NCBI RefSeq assembly: GCF_026460885.1
Contig: NZ_JAOVZW010000001.1
Location: 248,001 to 312,000, forward strand
DNA length: 64,000 nucleotides
Direction: 5' to 3'
From: Chryseobacterium formosum
Lineage (GTDB): Bacteria > Bacteroidota > Bacteroidia > Flavobacteriales > Weeksellaceae
The notes under the pieces were generated by a model. It saw only the letters and a list, made by a program, of their open reading frames with translations. It had not been told where the DNA came from and did not search any database. A program made the translations under genes and the position numbers. This document shows positions 32,771-41,462 of this stretch, in pieces. Position 1 is the first letter of the stretch, and each line of letters starts with the position of its first letter.

Positions 32771-33535
32771 TTATTTTTGAATGGTACAAAGAGATTGCAA
32801 GTCTTTAAGAATCTCAATCTGCTTATCAGTAAAATCAGTATTAATTTTCTTCTTGTAAGAATTATCTTTTGATAAAATCAAGTTTAAATACTTTTCAGCA
32901 TCTTCTTTCCCTTGCTCTTTTTCAATTAATTTTGACATTTCGAAAGCGTTTTTATTTTCTATCTTATTTCTTTCGATATTAAAGTCCTCCCAACTTTGAT
33001 TATATTGAGAATAGAAATTTGTTCCATTTATTTTATCCAAATAAACAATTGATTCTAAGACTGATTCTTGGTCAAAATATAACTCAGGTTTTTTTAAATA
33101 ATATTTCAGATAAGAATGTAAATATTCATTTGTTTGTTCATTGTTGTAGAACGCTAAAATCAAGGCATAAATATGACCGACGCAACATACTTCACTTTTT
33201 AAAAAATGATTACCGATAACGTATATTTGATTCTGAAAGTTTTTGACCGCAGAAAAATATGCTCCAACAAGCCTAGTTCTCCAATTAAAATCACCAAGCA
33301 ACTTTAACGTTACCTCTTCTGTTATTTCTTCTGAAATCTTAAGGACATTCTTTACCCAACTATTATCATAATGATGTCCTATAGACATATAAAACGGCAG
33401 CACCCACTTTTCAATAAAGTCAGCGTCCAATTCAAATCCATTTTTATGAGATTTTATTTCGTCAAACATTGACTCATGTCTTACAATCGCACCAGCAGAA
33501 TGAAGTTCGAGTTGTTTTTTCATATCTGCATCCAT
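32771..33535 (-). CDS. DUF6000 family protein
   Basis: A 254-aa soluble protein matching DUF6000. The core blocks are FIEKWVLPFYMSIG, LLGDFNWRTRLVGAYFSAVKN, LKSEVCCVGHIYALILAFYNN and LYFDQESVLESIVYLDKI. The function is unknown, and it is often found among toxin-immunity-like or accessory genes. It ends 10 bp before the OsmC gene on the same strand. There is no signal peptide. Confidence 0.83.
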   Translation of the reverse strand: MDADMKKQLELHSAGAIVRHESMFDEIKSHKNGFELDADFIEKWVLPFYMSIGHHYDNSWVKNVLKISEEITEEVTLKLLGDFNWRTRLVGAYFSAVKNFQNQIYVIGNHFLKSEVCCVGHIYALILAFYNNEQTNEYLHSYLKYYLKKPELYFDQESVLESIVYLDKINGTNFYSQYNQSWEDFNIERNKIENKNAFEMSKLIEKEQGKEDAEKYLNLILSKDNSYKKKINTDFTDKQIEILKDLQSLCTIQK

Positions 33536-33576
33536 AATTTAAACCCTATTAATTTAAAATAAAAGAGACAACGTCT

Positions 33577-34425
33577 CTAGAAATGAAAAATATCTTTCGC
33601 TCTATTATAAGAACTTTCGAAATTCAATAAGTTTAGTTTGTGTTCCGTTTTTTCAACGCTCATAAAGTTGATAACTTGTTCAGTCGGCATATTTCCTACC
33701 AAATCATCTTTCGCCATCGGGCAACCGCCTATTCCTTTGATGGCAGAATCGTATCTTCTGCAACCTTGATCATAGGCTGCTTTTAATTTAGAATAAGAGT
33801 CTTCATAACGGTTGTGAAAATGCGCTCCAAAATCTATTTCAGGATACTTTAACGGAATTTTTTCAAATAATAGAGCAATTGTTTCCGGCGTTGCAACTCC
33901 TGTTGTATCAGAAAGAAGGATATTTTTAATTCCTATTTCTGAAAATCTTTTTGTCCAAAAATCAACATCTTCCCATTTCCACATTTCGCCGTAGGGATTT
34001 CCAAATGCCATTGAGAAATAAAGATTCAGTTCCTTGCCTTCACTTTTTGTCAGTTCGACCATTTTCACAATATCATCAAAAGCTTCCTCTTGATTTTTGT
34101 TGGTATTTCGGTGTTGAAAAGTTTCAGAAATAGAAAAAGGAAAACCCAAAATATCTACAGACTGATGTTTCAACGCTTTTTCGGCACCACGATAATTTGC
34201 AATAATTGCAGAGACTTTTGTATTTGATAAAGATTTGTCGATATTTTCGGCAACCTCAGCGGAATCTGCCATTTGCGGAATTGCTTTCGGAGAGACAAAA
34301 CTCAGGCAATCGAGCACATCAAAACCCACTTCCATCAGTGAATTGATGTAATCTATTTTTTTGTCGGTCGGAATAAATTCATCCCAACCCTGCATTGCGT
34401 CTCTGGGACATTCGGTAAGAAACAT
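33577..34425 (-). CDS. hydroxymethylglutaryl-CoA lyase family protein
   Basis: A 282-aa TIM-barrel enzyme of the HMGL/DRE-type family, which cleaves HMG-CoA to acetyl-CoA and acetoacetate in leucine catabolism. It has TECPRDAMQGW at the start (the usual signature is RDGxQ), DTTGVATP, HFHNRYE and the glycine loop GIGGCPMAKDDLVGN carrying the active-site Cys. The D of the opening DG signature is conserved as RDAMQGW. The name is likely but a related DRE-TIM lyase cannot be excluded. Confidence 0.88.
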   Translation of the reverse strand: MFLTECPRDAMQGWDEFIPTDKKIDYINSLMEVGFDVLDCLSFVSPKAIPQMADSAEVAENIDKSLSNTKVSAIIANYRGAEKALKHQSVDILGFPFSISETFQHRNTNKNQEEAFDDIVKMVELTKSEGKELNLYFSMAFGNPYGEMWKWEDVDFWTKRFSEIGIKNILLSDTTGVATPETIALLFEKIPLKYPEIDFGAHFHNRYEDSYSKLKAAYDQGCRRYDSAIKGIGGCPMAKDDLVGNMPTEQVINFMSVEKTEHKLNLLNFESSYNRAKDIFHF

Positions 34426-34442
34426 TTTACTTTTGATTTTCT

Positions 34443-34450
34443 CAAATATA
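34443..34450 (-). promoter_or_regulatory. putative -7 box for the HMG-CoA lyase gene
   Basis: The minus strand reads TATATTTG, a full TAnnTTTG match, 18 bases before the ATG. No TTTG is seen at the -33 position. Confidence 0.4.
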
Positions 34451-34633
34451 ATAAAACTAAACTATTTAGTTCTGATTTAAAACAAAGCTAATATTAAATT
34501 GATTATCAATAATTTATTTCCGATTTATAATTTCGATAAGATACATTCAGCAACAAATAACCTATTATAAACTTTTAATTTATTAGTTTTTGATTTTAAA
34601 TATTCAAGATAATTAGATGTTGAATTAGAATTT

Positions 34634-34945
34634 TTACTTTTTTTCAATTAATTTTTCAACAACCTCAACCAACTTATCTAATTTTTCCGACACTTTAAGC
34701 AATACCTCTTTTGTTTCATTTTCTGTAACTAAATTAATATTATTTCCTTTCGCTGATGAAATCAAATCATTAATATCAATGTTATAAAGTTTAGCAATTT
34801 TTGATAAATTTTCGAATTTAGGAAACGTTCTATCACTTTCCCAGTCACAGTATGTGCTTTGCGAGATATTTAAGAGTTCAGCAACTTCTTGTTGGGAGTT
34901 ATTATTTTTATAGCGAAATTCTCGTAGTTTTTTGCCTATTTTCAT
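34634..34945 (-). CDS. XRE-family transcriptional regulator
   Basis: A 103-aa DNA-binding protein. The helix-turn-helix covers about 6-58 (LREFRYKNNNSQQEVAELLN, ISQSTYCDWESDRTFPKFENL). A short Lys/Glu-rich C-terminal helix (KVSEKLDKLVEVVEKLIEKK) may mediate dimerisation. The ATG at 34945 is preferred over one at 35065 that would add 40 unrelated residues. It is divergent from the small exported protein at 35065, which it could regulate (inference). Confidence 0.88.
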   Translation of the reverse strand: MKIGKKLREFRYKNNNSQQEVAELLNISQSTYCDWESDRTFPKFENLSKIAKLYNIDINDLISSAKGNNINLVTENETKEVLLKVSEKLDKLVEVVEKLIEKK

Positions 34946-34959
34946 ATTTGTGGTTTTGG

Positions 34960-34967
34960 CAAATATA
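34960..34967 (-). promoter_or_regulatory. putative -7 box for the XRE regulator
   Basis: The minus strand reads TATATTTG, a full TAnnTTTG match, 15 bases upstream of the ATG at 34945. No TTTG is seen at normal distance upstream. Confidence 0.4.
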
Positions 34968-35064
34968 TAAAAAATCTGATTTCCTATTAAAAATATCGGC
35001 AAAATAATACAATCAAACACAAAATCCTTATCATTTTTGTTTTTGTAATTAAAATAAGAATACA

Positions 35065-35385
35065 ATGAAAAAGATTTTTTTAGTAGCTTTATTAGCTACA
35101 GCAAGTATTGCAAGCGCAAATGATTTAAAAATGGAAAAAAATTCGGAGGTAAAAAAGGAAACCAAGCAACAAACAGAAAAAGCCAAATCAGAAAGATGCT
35201 ATACCTACGGAATGGTTGCTTGGTGTAAACCCAATGATATTATTGCAGACACAATTTGTTATGAAACTTCCGACCCACAGGGTTATGATCGCTCTTTAGC
35301 TTGTAGAGGGGAGAACACTGATTTATATAATATTTTCATGTGTGGTACTCGTGATTATGCTGGATTCACGAATACAATTTATTAA
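35065..35385 (+). CDS. small Cys-containing exported protein
   Basis: A 106-aa product with a clear signal peptide (about residues 1-18, ASA), then a Lys/Glu-rich linker and a C-terminal region of about 60 residues with five cysteines (RCYTYGMVAWCKPND, TICYE, LACRG, FMCGT). Disulfide-stabilised or metal-binding in the periplasm is plausible. I do not recognise a family. Divergent from the XRE gene and 33 bp before the GLPGLI gene. Confidence 0.65.
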   Translation: MKKIFLVALLATASIASANDLKMEKNSEVKKETKQQTEKAKSERCYTYGMVAWCKPNDIIADTICYETSDPQGYDRSLACRGENTDLYNIFMCGTRDYAGFTNTIY

Positions 35386-35418
35386 TATAGTTTAATTATT
35401 TTTATTCTTAAAAATTTC

Positions 35419-36207
35419 ATGAAGTTTAATCTAATAATTCTGGCTTTTCTATCAAATTTCTTTTTTGCACAAAAAAAAGATAGTTCCTTTATTGAATGTA
35501 AATATTTAGCTACTTTTCTTATTGATACAGCAAATACTAATACTTTAAAAAAAGAACTTGTTTCGCTTAAAATTGGAAAAAATTCTTCTATGTTCAAAAG
35601 CGATTTTAAAGAAAAAGCAGATTCCATGAGATTTGCAGAAATGGATAGAAGTGTTAAAAACCCTGTCAATGGAATTGCAATAGTAAGACCTGAAAAATGG
35701 GTTTCTGCAAAATATATCCCCGAAGTTTTTTATAGTAAAGATGAGTTACTTGTATATGACAAAATATTAAATGTCACTTATAACTACAAAGTAGAGGAAA
35801 GAACCAAATGGAACTTTTTAAATGAAACAAAAAAAATTCAGGGTTACACCTGCAAGAAAGCTGTTGGAAAATATCACAACAAAACAATTATCGTTTGGTA
35901 CACTGAAGAAATCACTATTTCAGATGGACCTTATACATTCAAAAATTTACCAGGCCTTGTTTTAGAAGCCTATGATTCAAAAGGTTACTTCCATTTTACT
36001 TTAGAAAGCTTAAAGAGAGTTGTAAAACCTATTCGCCCTTTGGAAGGAACAGTTAATACTGATTACGATAAGTTTTCCAAGAAAAGAGCGCAGATATTTA
36101 ATGATCCCATTGGAGCTTTCATTAGTGTTTTTGGAAGAACACCTCCAAAAGAAGATCACGAACGAATGATTAACAATATTAGAAGTATCAATAATTATCT
36201 CGATTAA
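35419..36207 (+). CDS. GLPGLI family exported protein (second copy)
   Basis: A 262-aa secreted protein with a signal peptide of about 15 residues (NFFFAQ). The family core is DGPYTFKNLPGLVLEAYD (about 170-187), preceded by GYTCKKAVGKYHNKTIIVWYTEEI. It is paralogous to the protein at 26.1-27.0 kb and also of unknown role. A hairpin terminator follows. The small Cys-rich gene directly upstream may be in the same transcript. Confidence 0.87.
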   Translation: MKFNLIILAFLSNFFFAQKKDSSFIECKYLATFLIDTANTNTLKKELVSLKIGKNSSMFKSDFKEKADSMRFAEMDRSVKNPVNGIAIVRPEKWVSAKYIPEVFYSKDELLVYDKILNVTYNYKVEERTKWNFLNETKKIQGYTCKKAVGKYHNKTIIVWYTEEITISDGPYTFKNLPGLVLEAYDSKGYFHFTLESLKRVVKPIRPLEGTVNTDYDKFSKKRAQIFNDPIGAFISVFGRTPPKEDHERMINNIRSINNYLD

Positions 36208-36212
36208 AATTT

Positions 36213-36237
36213 AAAACCTTCCGAACGAAGGTTTTTT
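36213..36237 (+). terminator. intrinsic terminator after the GLPGLI gene
   Basis: A nine-base-pair stem AAAACCTTC (36213-36221) and GAAGGTTTT (36227-36235) encloses CGAAC. The T-run extends to 36237. Confidence 0.85.
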
Positions 36238-36238
36238 G

Positions 36239-36272
36239 TTGGTAATGATTTAATATAGGCATCGTATATTTG
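36239..36272 (+). promoter_or_regulatory. putative pepT promoter
   Basis: TATATTTG at 36265-36272 is a full -7 match. TTG at 36239-36241 lies 23 bases upstream, at the long end of the allowed spacing, and abuts the preceding terminator. Transcription would start about 13 bases before the ATG. Confidence 0.5.
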
Positions 36273-36291
36273 TAAAAATTTATAATTCAAA

Positions 36292-37539
36292 ATGAGTACA
36301 ATAGAATTCAACTCGATGTGGAGAGAAAAATTACTGAACCGTTTTCTCAGCTATGTAAAAATATATTCAACCAGTGACGCAGAAAGCGAAACAACACCTT
36401 CTACAGAAAGACAGTGGGATATTGCCAATTACATCATTGAAGAACTGAAAACAATCGGGCTGGAAGATATTTCTATTGATGATCATGGGTATATTATGGC
36501 ATATGTTCCTTCTAATTTGGAGAATGATAATCAGCCTACAATCGGATTTATTTCTCATTATGATACTTCACCGGATTTCAGTGGTGAAAACGTAAAACCT
36601 CAGGTTTGGGAAAATTATCAGGGAGAAGATTTAATTTTAAATAAAGAAAGCAACTTTACCCTATCTCCTTCAAAATTTGAAAGTTTAAAAAAACATATCG
36701 GTCAAACTTTAATTACAACTGACGGAAATACGCTTCTCGGAGCTGATGACAAAGCGGGTTGCGCAGAAATTGTAACTGCAGCAGAATATCTGATTGCTCA
36801 TCCTGAAATCAAACATGGAAGAATGGCAATTGGTTTCACTCCGGATGAAGAAATCGGAAGAGGTGCGCACAAATTTGATGTGGCCAAATTCGGAGCAGAG
36901 TTTGCTTACACAATGGACGGAAGCGAGGTTGGAGAACTGGAATATGAAAACTTCAACGCAGCCGGAGCAGTGGTAAAAATCCACGGATTGAGTGTACATC
37001 CTGGTTATGCTTTCGGAAAAATGGTGAATGCAAGTCTTTTGGCTGCAGAATTTATTCAATCTCTTCCAGCGAACGAAACACCTTCGACAACAAAAGGTTT
37101 TGACGGATTTTATCATTTGATGGATGTAACTTCTGATGTTTCGGAATGTAAACTTCAATATATTATTCGTGATCATGACGAAGAGAAATTTGAGGCTAGA
37201 AAAAAATTCATGGAAGAAAAAGTTGCTGAATTTAATCAAAAACACGGCGAGAAAACCGCTGAAGTGGAGATTAAAGAACAATATCGTAACATGAAGCAGC
37301 AGTTTGAAGGCAAAATGCACATCGTTGATCTTGCTGCAAAAGCAATGAAAGAAGCTGGAATTGAGCCTAAAATCAAGGCAATAAGAGGCGGAACCGATGG
37401 AGCACAATTGTCTTATATGGGATTACCTTGTCCGAATATTTTCGCAGGCGGTCTTAATTTCCACGGACCTTATGAATATGTAGCCTTGGAAAGTATGGAA
37501 AAAGCTTTGGAAGTGATTGTGAATATTGTGAAAGCATAA
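36292..37539 (+). CDS. pepT: peptidase T (tripeptidase)
   Basis: A 415-aa cytoplasmic M20B di-zinc aminopeptidase that removes the N-terminal residue of tripeptides. Zinc ligands and catalytic residues are recognisable: SHYDTSPD (His89, Asp91), LLGADDKAG, FTPDEEIGRG (the general base Glu in the EE pair), and a C-terminal GGTDGAQLSYMGLPCPNIF with the last ligand following at FHGPYEYV. The dimerisation lid domain lies in between. Length is typical. It is bracketed by a terminator on each side, so probably transcribed alone. Confidence 0.96.
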   Translation: MSTIEFNSMWREKLLNRFLSYVKIYSTSDAESETTPSTERQWDIANYIIEELKTIGLEDISIDDHGYIMAYVPSNLENDNQPTIGFISHYDTSPDFSGENVKPQVWENYQGEDLILNKESNFTLSPSKFESLKKHIGQTLITTDGNTLLGADDKAGCAEIVTAAEYLIAHPEIKHGRMAIGFTPDEEIGRGAHKFDVAKFGAEFAYTMDGSEVGELEYENFNAAGAVVKIHGLSVHPGYAFGKMVNASLLAAEFIQSLPANETPSTTKGFDGFYHLMDVTSDVSECKLQYIIRDHDEEKFEARKKFMEEKVAEFNQKHGEKTAEVEIKEQYRNMKQQFEGKMHIVDLAAKAMKEAGIEPKIKAIRGGTDGAQLSYMGLPCPNIFAGGLNFHGPYEYVALESMEKALEVIVNIVKA

Positions 37540-37560
37540 GATTTTTATAGATAAAAATTG

Positions 37561-37594
37561 AAATCCAGCTCAAAAAATGAGTTGGATTTTTTTT
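37561..37594 (+). terminator. intrinsic terminator of pepT
   Basis: A twelve-base-pair stem AAATCCAGCTCA (37561-37572) and TGAGTTGGATTT (37578-37589), one G-T pair, encloses five A. Eight T end at 37594. Confidence 0.9.
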
Positions 37595-37597
37595 ATG

Positions 37598-37867
37598 TCA
37601 TATTCTAAAATTCTCTTTTCTAAATTTAGTTTCAGGATTTTTTATAATATTTTTTACAAATCTTTCTTCACAGGCTCCATACTTCAAAAAGTTTTTTCTT
37701 CCCTCTTCTAAAGTCATGTGATTTGAACCACTATGTCGAAGCAAATCATCACGTCCATCATCTTCCCAAAAACAGACATCGCAGATTTTATATTGCCCTC
37801 TTTCTTCTATTGTAAAATATCCACAACAATAACATTGAACATTTAAATCATTATTATCTTTATCCAT
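37598..37867 (-). CDS. CPCC-family cysteine-rich zinc-binding-type protein
   Basis: An 89-aa protein matching the CPCC cysteine-rich family. It has the pattern CYCCGYFTIEERGQYKICDVCFWEDD, in which the opening CPCC of the family is replaced by CYCC, followed by a helical segment with SGSNHMTLEEGRKNF. The four cysteines probably bind zinc. Function unknown. Confidence 0.85.
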   Translation of the reverse strand: MDKDNNDLNVQCYCCGYFTIEERGQYKICDVCFWEDDGRDDLLRHSGSNHMTLEEGRKNFLKYGACEERFVKNIIKNPETKFRKENFRI

Positions 37868-37882
37868 AAATTTAAAATTAAC

Positions 37883-37911
37883 AAAAAAGCCACTACAAAA
37901 TGCAGTGGCTT
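37883..37911 (-). terminator. intrinsic terminator of thiL
   Basis: On the minus strand AAGCCACT and AGTGGCTT form an eight-base-pair stem (37911-37904 and 37894-37887) with nine bases of loop. It is followed by a T-run to 37883, just downstream of the thiL stop. Confidence 0.8.
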
Positions 37912-37932
37912 CACAATATTTAAAATTAAATT

Positions 37933-38997
37933 TTAATCGTTATGTTGATTGCTTAAAAAAGCATCCCAACCTTGTGCTGTTAAAGCTACCAATTGATTAG
38001 AACCTCTTGCAACCATAAAATTTCCTTCCTCTTTTTCAACAGCGTGTCCAATGATGGTAAAATCTGGATGGTTTTTAATCTTATCAAAATCCTCCGAAGC
38101 AATCGTGAACAATAATTCATAATCTTCACCACCGCTCAAAGCCGTCATTACAGGATTTAAATTTAATTCATCTGCAGTTGTAATCGTCAAGTTATCCATT
38201 GGCACTTTCTCCTCATACAATCTGAAACCAACTTTAGACTGATCAGATAAATGCAGAATTTCCGAAGCTAAACCGTCAGAAATGTCAATCATAGAAGTTG
38301 GTTTGATATCCAACTGTTCTAAAATACCTTTGACATCAGTTCTAGCTTCCGGCTTCAATTGTCTTTCTAAAATATAGTCGAAACCTTCCATTTCAGGCTG
38401 CATATTTGGGTCTGCCAAGAAAACGGCGTGCTCTCTTTCCAAAATCTGAAGCCCCATATAAGCTCCGCCTAAATCTCCAGTTACCACCAACAAATCATTT
38501 GGTTTTGCACCACTTCTTTTCACGATATTTTCTTCATCTTCAATTCCTACAGCCGTAATACTCATCACCAAACCAGCATTAGAACTTGTTGTATCTCCGC
38601 CAATTAAGTCAACTTTATATCTTCCGCAAGCTGCCTGAATTCCTGAATATAATTCTTCTAAAGCTTCTACGGGAAAACGGTTGGAAACTGCTAAGGAAAC
38701 TAAAATCTGAGTAGGCGTTGCATTCATTGCTGCGATGTCGCTCAAATTCACAACAACAGCTTTGTAGCCCAAATGTTTTAATGGAACATAGCCTAAATTG
38801 AAATGAACTCCCTCTGCCAAAACATCAGTTGTAAGTACTACTTTTTTGTTTCCGGGATTGATTACTGCAGCATCATCTCCTACTCCAAGTTCCGAAGATT
38901 CGTTGGACAAAGGGAAAAATTGAGTAAGATGTTTAATTAAGCCAAATTCTCCTAGTTTTGAAATGGGCGTTAATTCTGGTTCTTTATCTTCAAACAT
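37933..38997 (-). CDS. thiL: thiamine-phosphate kinase
   Basis: A 354-aa kinase that phosphorylates thiamine monophosphate to thiamine diphosphate, the last step of cofactor synthesis. The PurM/ThiL-like fold shows LGVGDDAAVI (37-46, metal and ATP binding), FKAVVVNLSDIAAMNATP, LIGGDTTSS, KPNDLLVVTGDLGGAYMG and ISDGLASEILHL. All blocks are in the family order. The gene is followed by its own terminator and stands apart from other thi genes in this window. Confidence 0.96.
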   Translation of the reverse strand: MFEDKEPELTPISKLGEFGLIKHLTQFFPLSNESSELGVGDDAAVINPGNKKVVLTTDVLAEGVHFNLGYVPLKHLGYKAVVVNLSDIAAMNATPTQILVSLAVSNRFPVEALEELYSGIQAACGRYKVDLIGGDTTSSNAGLVMSITAVGIEDEENIVKRSGAKPNDLLVVTGDLGGAYMGLQILEREHAVFLADPNMQPEMEGFDYILERQLKPEARTDVKGILEQLDIKPTSMIDISDGLASEILHLSDQSKVGFRLYEEKVPMDNLTITTADELNLNPVMTALSGGEDYELLFTIASEDFDKIKNHPDFTIIGHAVEKEEGNFMVARGSNQLVALTAQGWDAFLSNQHND

Positions 38998-39020
38998 AAA
39001 TTCTTATATAATTGATGGTC

Positions 39021-39070
39021 GATAATTGATAAATGATGACAAAAAAATCAATCAACATTTATCGATTATC
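39021..39070. repeat. inverted repeat of the ATTGATAAATG type
   Basis: GATAATTGATAAATG (39021-39035) and CATTTATCGATTATC (39056-39070) are complementary over 15 bases with one mismatch. The gap separates thiL and the thioesterase gene. A related inverted repeat follows fbaA at 54951-55010. Confidence 0.7.
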
Positions 39071-39072
39071 AT

Positions 39073-39567
39073 TTATTTATTAAAAATTGCCGGGTCTATA
39101 TTTTCCGGACGGAAAGGAAGCTTTTTAAAATCTTCTCTCGTCATTAAAATCGTTTCAGCAGTTTTATATTTATTCATTGCTTCAACAACATCATCTGGTG
39201 GAGAAGTCATTTTTCTGAGCATCGTATCAATCCAAACACCCGTGGCTTCTGAAGTTGCACAGTGTGAACCATCGGTAAGATAAAACTTGTGTACAAAACG
39301 ATAAATTGCGGCATCTTCTGCACATCCGTCGATTTCAAGACTAACAATTACTTTTTGGTCAGCAAAAATTTCTTTAAAAAATGAGAATCTTTCGTGCATA
39401 ATTACAGGACCAATTCCCCATCGGCTCATTTGGGTAACTCCCATTCTTTCTTTTTTCATAAAAGCCATTCTCGTTTGTGCGCAATATTGCACGTAAGAAG
39501 AATTAGCAAGATGTTTATTGGCGTCAAGATCGCTCCAGCGAACTTCAAAAGTATGATAGAATGTCAT
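39073..39567 (-). CDS. acyl-CoA thioesterase, 4HBT hot-dog family
   Basis: A 164-aa single-hot-dog protein. The N-terminus EVRWSDLDANKHLANSSYVQY carries the catalytic Asp of the 4-hydroxybenzoyl-CoA thioesterase family. HERFSFFKEIFADQKVIVSLEI and a further HKFY strand follow. It probably hydrolyses an acyl-CoA, specificity unknown. It lies 75 bp upstream of thiL across the inverted repeat. Confidence 0.9.
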   Translation of the reverse strand: MTFYHTFEVRWSDLDANKHLANSSYVQYCAQTRMAFMKKERMGVTQMSRWGIGPVIMHERFSFFKEIFADQKVIVSLEIDGCAEDAAIYRFVHKFYLTDGSHCATSEATGVWIDTMLRKMTSPPDDVVEAMNKYKTAETILMTREDFKKLPFRPENIDPAIFNK

Positions 39568-39620
39568 TTAATTTTGTTTAAAAGTGAACTATTGAATATT
39601 AACCATCCAAGTATCTATAA

Positions 39621-39690
39621 TGTTTGTCATTCCGGAAGAATCTAAACAAGACTATTTAAATCAGCTGAGATTCCTTCAGAATGACAAACT
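39621..39690. repeat. degenerate long inverted repeat, copy B
   Basis: TGTTTGTCATTCCGGAAGA (from 39621) and AGATTCCTTCAGAATGACAAACT (39668-39690) are inverted arms in the divergent intergenic region. They share the GTTTGTCATTC / GAATGACAAAC ends with copy A at 32224-32292. Confidence 0.75.
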
Positions 39691-39793
39691 GGATAAATAA
39701 TGAGAAAAACACTTTTGTAGTTAATAATTTCGTTTAAAAATTCAAAAATTATAATCCTCAAAATTACTCAAATAAGATGGTTTATAAAAATTG

Positions 39794-39801
39794 TAGTTTT
39801 G
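39794..39801 (+). promoter_or_regulatory. putative -7 box for the flavoprotein gene
   Basis: TAGTTTTG is a full TAnnTTTG match, 33 bases upstream of the ATG at 39835. No -33 TTTG is seen. Confidence 0.4.
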
Positions 39802-39834
39802 CAAAAATAATCTTCAGCATAAGATTAAATAGTT

Positions 39835-41037
39835 ATGAAGCAAATTATCATTATCGGAGGTGGCGCAGCAGGATTTTTCTGTGCAGCCAATCTTGACGAA
39901 AAGAAATATAAAATTACCATTCTCGAACAAAACTCAGACGTCCTTCAGAAAGTGAAAATTTCCGGAGGTGGACGTTGCAATGTTACTCATGGATGTTTTG
40001 ACCCCAAAGAATTAGTTCAGTTTTATCCGCGCGGAAATAAGGAACTACTAAGTGTTTTCACCAAATTCCAGCCGGGAGATACAATGGATTGGTTTGAAAA
40101 ACGAAAAGTTTCGTTGAAAATAGAAAATGATAACAGAGTTTTCCCTGAAAGCAATTCTTCACAAACGATTATCAATACTTTTCAGAATGAAATTCAACAG
40201 AAAAACGTTGAGGTTAAAACAAAATGTTCTGTAAAAGAAATTGAAAAGCTGGATGAAAAATATGTTGTAAAGACAAGTTTAGGTGATTTTGAGGCTGATT
40301 TTGTGATTTACACGACTGGAAGTTCTCCGAAATCGTTGAAAATGATTGAAAATTTGGGCCATAAAATTATTGATTTAGTTCCTTCTTTATTTACTTTTAA
40401 TATTAAAGATGATTTGCTGAAAGATCTTTTGGGAACAAGTTTTGAAATGGCAGAAACATCGATTCCGAAATTAAAAACGGAAGAAAGCGGCCCCCTTTTA
40501 ATTACGCATTGGGGACTTTCCGGGCCTGCAATTTTGAAAATTTCGGCTTGGGAAGCGATTAATTTAGCGAAAGTGAAATATAATTTTGAAATTCAGGTAA
40601 ATTTTATTTCAAAAGATATTGATGAGGCGGAAGAATTGTTTCAGGATTTCAAACAGTCAAATCCGAAGAAATCTATTGGACAATCGAAAATTTTTGAGGT
40701 GACGAATCGTTTTTGGCAGAGAATTTTGGAAGTTTCAAAGGTTGATTTAAATAAACAAATTGCGAATATTTCAGGAAAAGAAATGCACACGATTTTGGAG
40801 AATTTATGTAAAAAGAAATTTCAGGTAACGGGAAAATCGACTTTTAAAGATGAATTTGTGACAGCAGGTGGAGTTGATTTAAAAGAAATTAATTTTAAAA
40901 ATATGTCTTCGAAAATTTTGCCTAATTTTTACATTGCCGGAGAAGTATTAAACATTGATGCAGTAACTGGTGGATTTAATTTTCAAGCTTGCTGGAGTGA
41001 AGCTTGGCTGATTGCGCAGGATTTGAATAATTTATAA
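39835..41037 (+). CDS. BaiN/HI0933 family flavoprotein
   Basis: A 400-aa FAD-dependent protein. The dinucleotide-binding motif IIIIGGGAAGFFCA is at 4-17, the family mark SGGGRCNVTHG at 43-53. DFVIYTTGSSPK and ITHWGLSGPAIL are further conserved blocks. The C-terminal GGVDLKEINFKNMSSK...FNFQACWSEAW closes the FAD site. Members are NAD(P)/FAD-dependent oxidoreductases, some reducing bile acids. Specific substrate unknown. Probably heads a run of four plus-strand genes reaching 43.0 kb (9 bp to the next gene). Confidence 0.9.
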   Translation: MKQIIIIGGGAAGFFCAANLDEKKYKITILEQNSDVLQKVKISGGGRCNVTHGCFDPKELVQFYPRGNKELLSVFTKFQPGDTMDWFEKRKVSLKIENDNRVFPESNSSQTIINTFQNEIQQKNVEVKTKCSVKEIEKLDEKYVVKTSLGDFEADFVIYTTGSSPKSLKMIENLGHKIIDLVPSLFTFNIKDDLLKDLLGTSFEMAETSIPKLKTEESGPLLITHWGLSGPAILKISAWEAINLAKVKYNFEIQVNFISKDIDEAEELFQDFKQSNPKKSIGQSKIFEVTNRFWQRILEVSKVDLNKQIANISGKEMHTILENLCKKKFQVTGKSTFKDEFVTAGGVDLKEINFKNMSSKILPNFYIAGEVLNIDAVTGGFNFQACWSEAWLIAQDLNNL

Positions 41038-41046
41038 AAATTTCAA

Positions 41047-41460
41047 ATGAAAAAATTACTTGTTTTTATTTTACTTATGAGTTGTGGGAAAATTTTCTCG
41101 CAAGAAGCCGGCGTCTTCAAACAAGAAAATATAAACAAAGACAATACAATTTATACCGAAGCAGATAAAAATCCTGAATATCCTGGAGGTATTACCGCTT
41201 TCCAAAAAAGTTTTTCTCAAGCTTTTGATAAGAATAAAGTTTTAGAAACAGGCCATCTAAGCACAGAAGCACAATTTGTAGTTTCTAAAGAAGGGAATAT
41301 TACTGAAGTTATAACTCTAGGACATAATCTAACGCTGAATCAGGAAATAAAAAGAGCAATATATTCCATAAAAGAAAAGTGGGTTCCTGCAGAAATTAAA
41401 GGAAAACCCGTCAATTTTAAATTTCGATTGCCCATCAAAATGAATATTTCTGAGTCGTAA
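41047..41460 (+). CDS. exported TonB C-terminal-domain-like protein
   Basis: A 137-aa protein with a signal peptide ending near residue 19 (IFSQ). The mature part looks like the TonB C-terminal fold: NPEYPGGITAFQK, FVVSKEGNITEVITLG, a helix with EIKRAIYSIKEKW, VPAEIKGKPVNFKFRLPI. It lacks the transmembrane anchor and proline-rich linker of real TonB. It is the most distant member of the group clustered at 45.2-47.5 kb. Function unknown. Confidence 0.8.
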   Translation: MKKLLVFILLMSCGKIFSQEAGVFKQENINKDNTIYTEADKNPEYPGGITAFQKSFSQAFDKNKVLETGHLSTEAQFVVSKEGNITEVITLGHNLTLNQEIKRAIYSIKEKWVPAEIKGKPVNFKFRLPIKMNISES

Positions 41461-41462
41461 AA

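Noticed and set aside
36709..37407. A long minus-strand open frame of 232 codons inside pepT
   Set aside because: pepT is a clear, complete family member on the plus strand. The antisense frame has no family features and reflects codon bias of the opposite strand.
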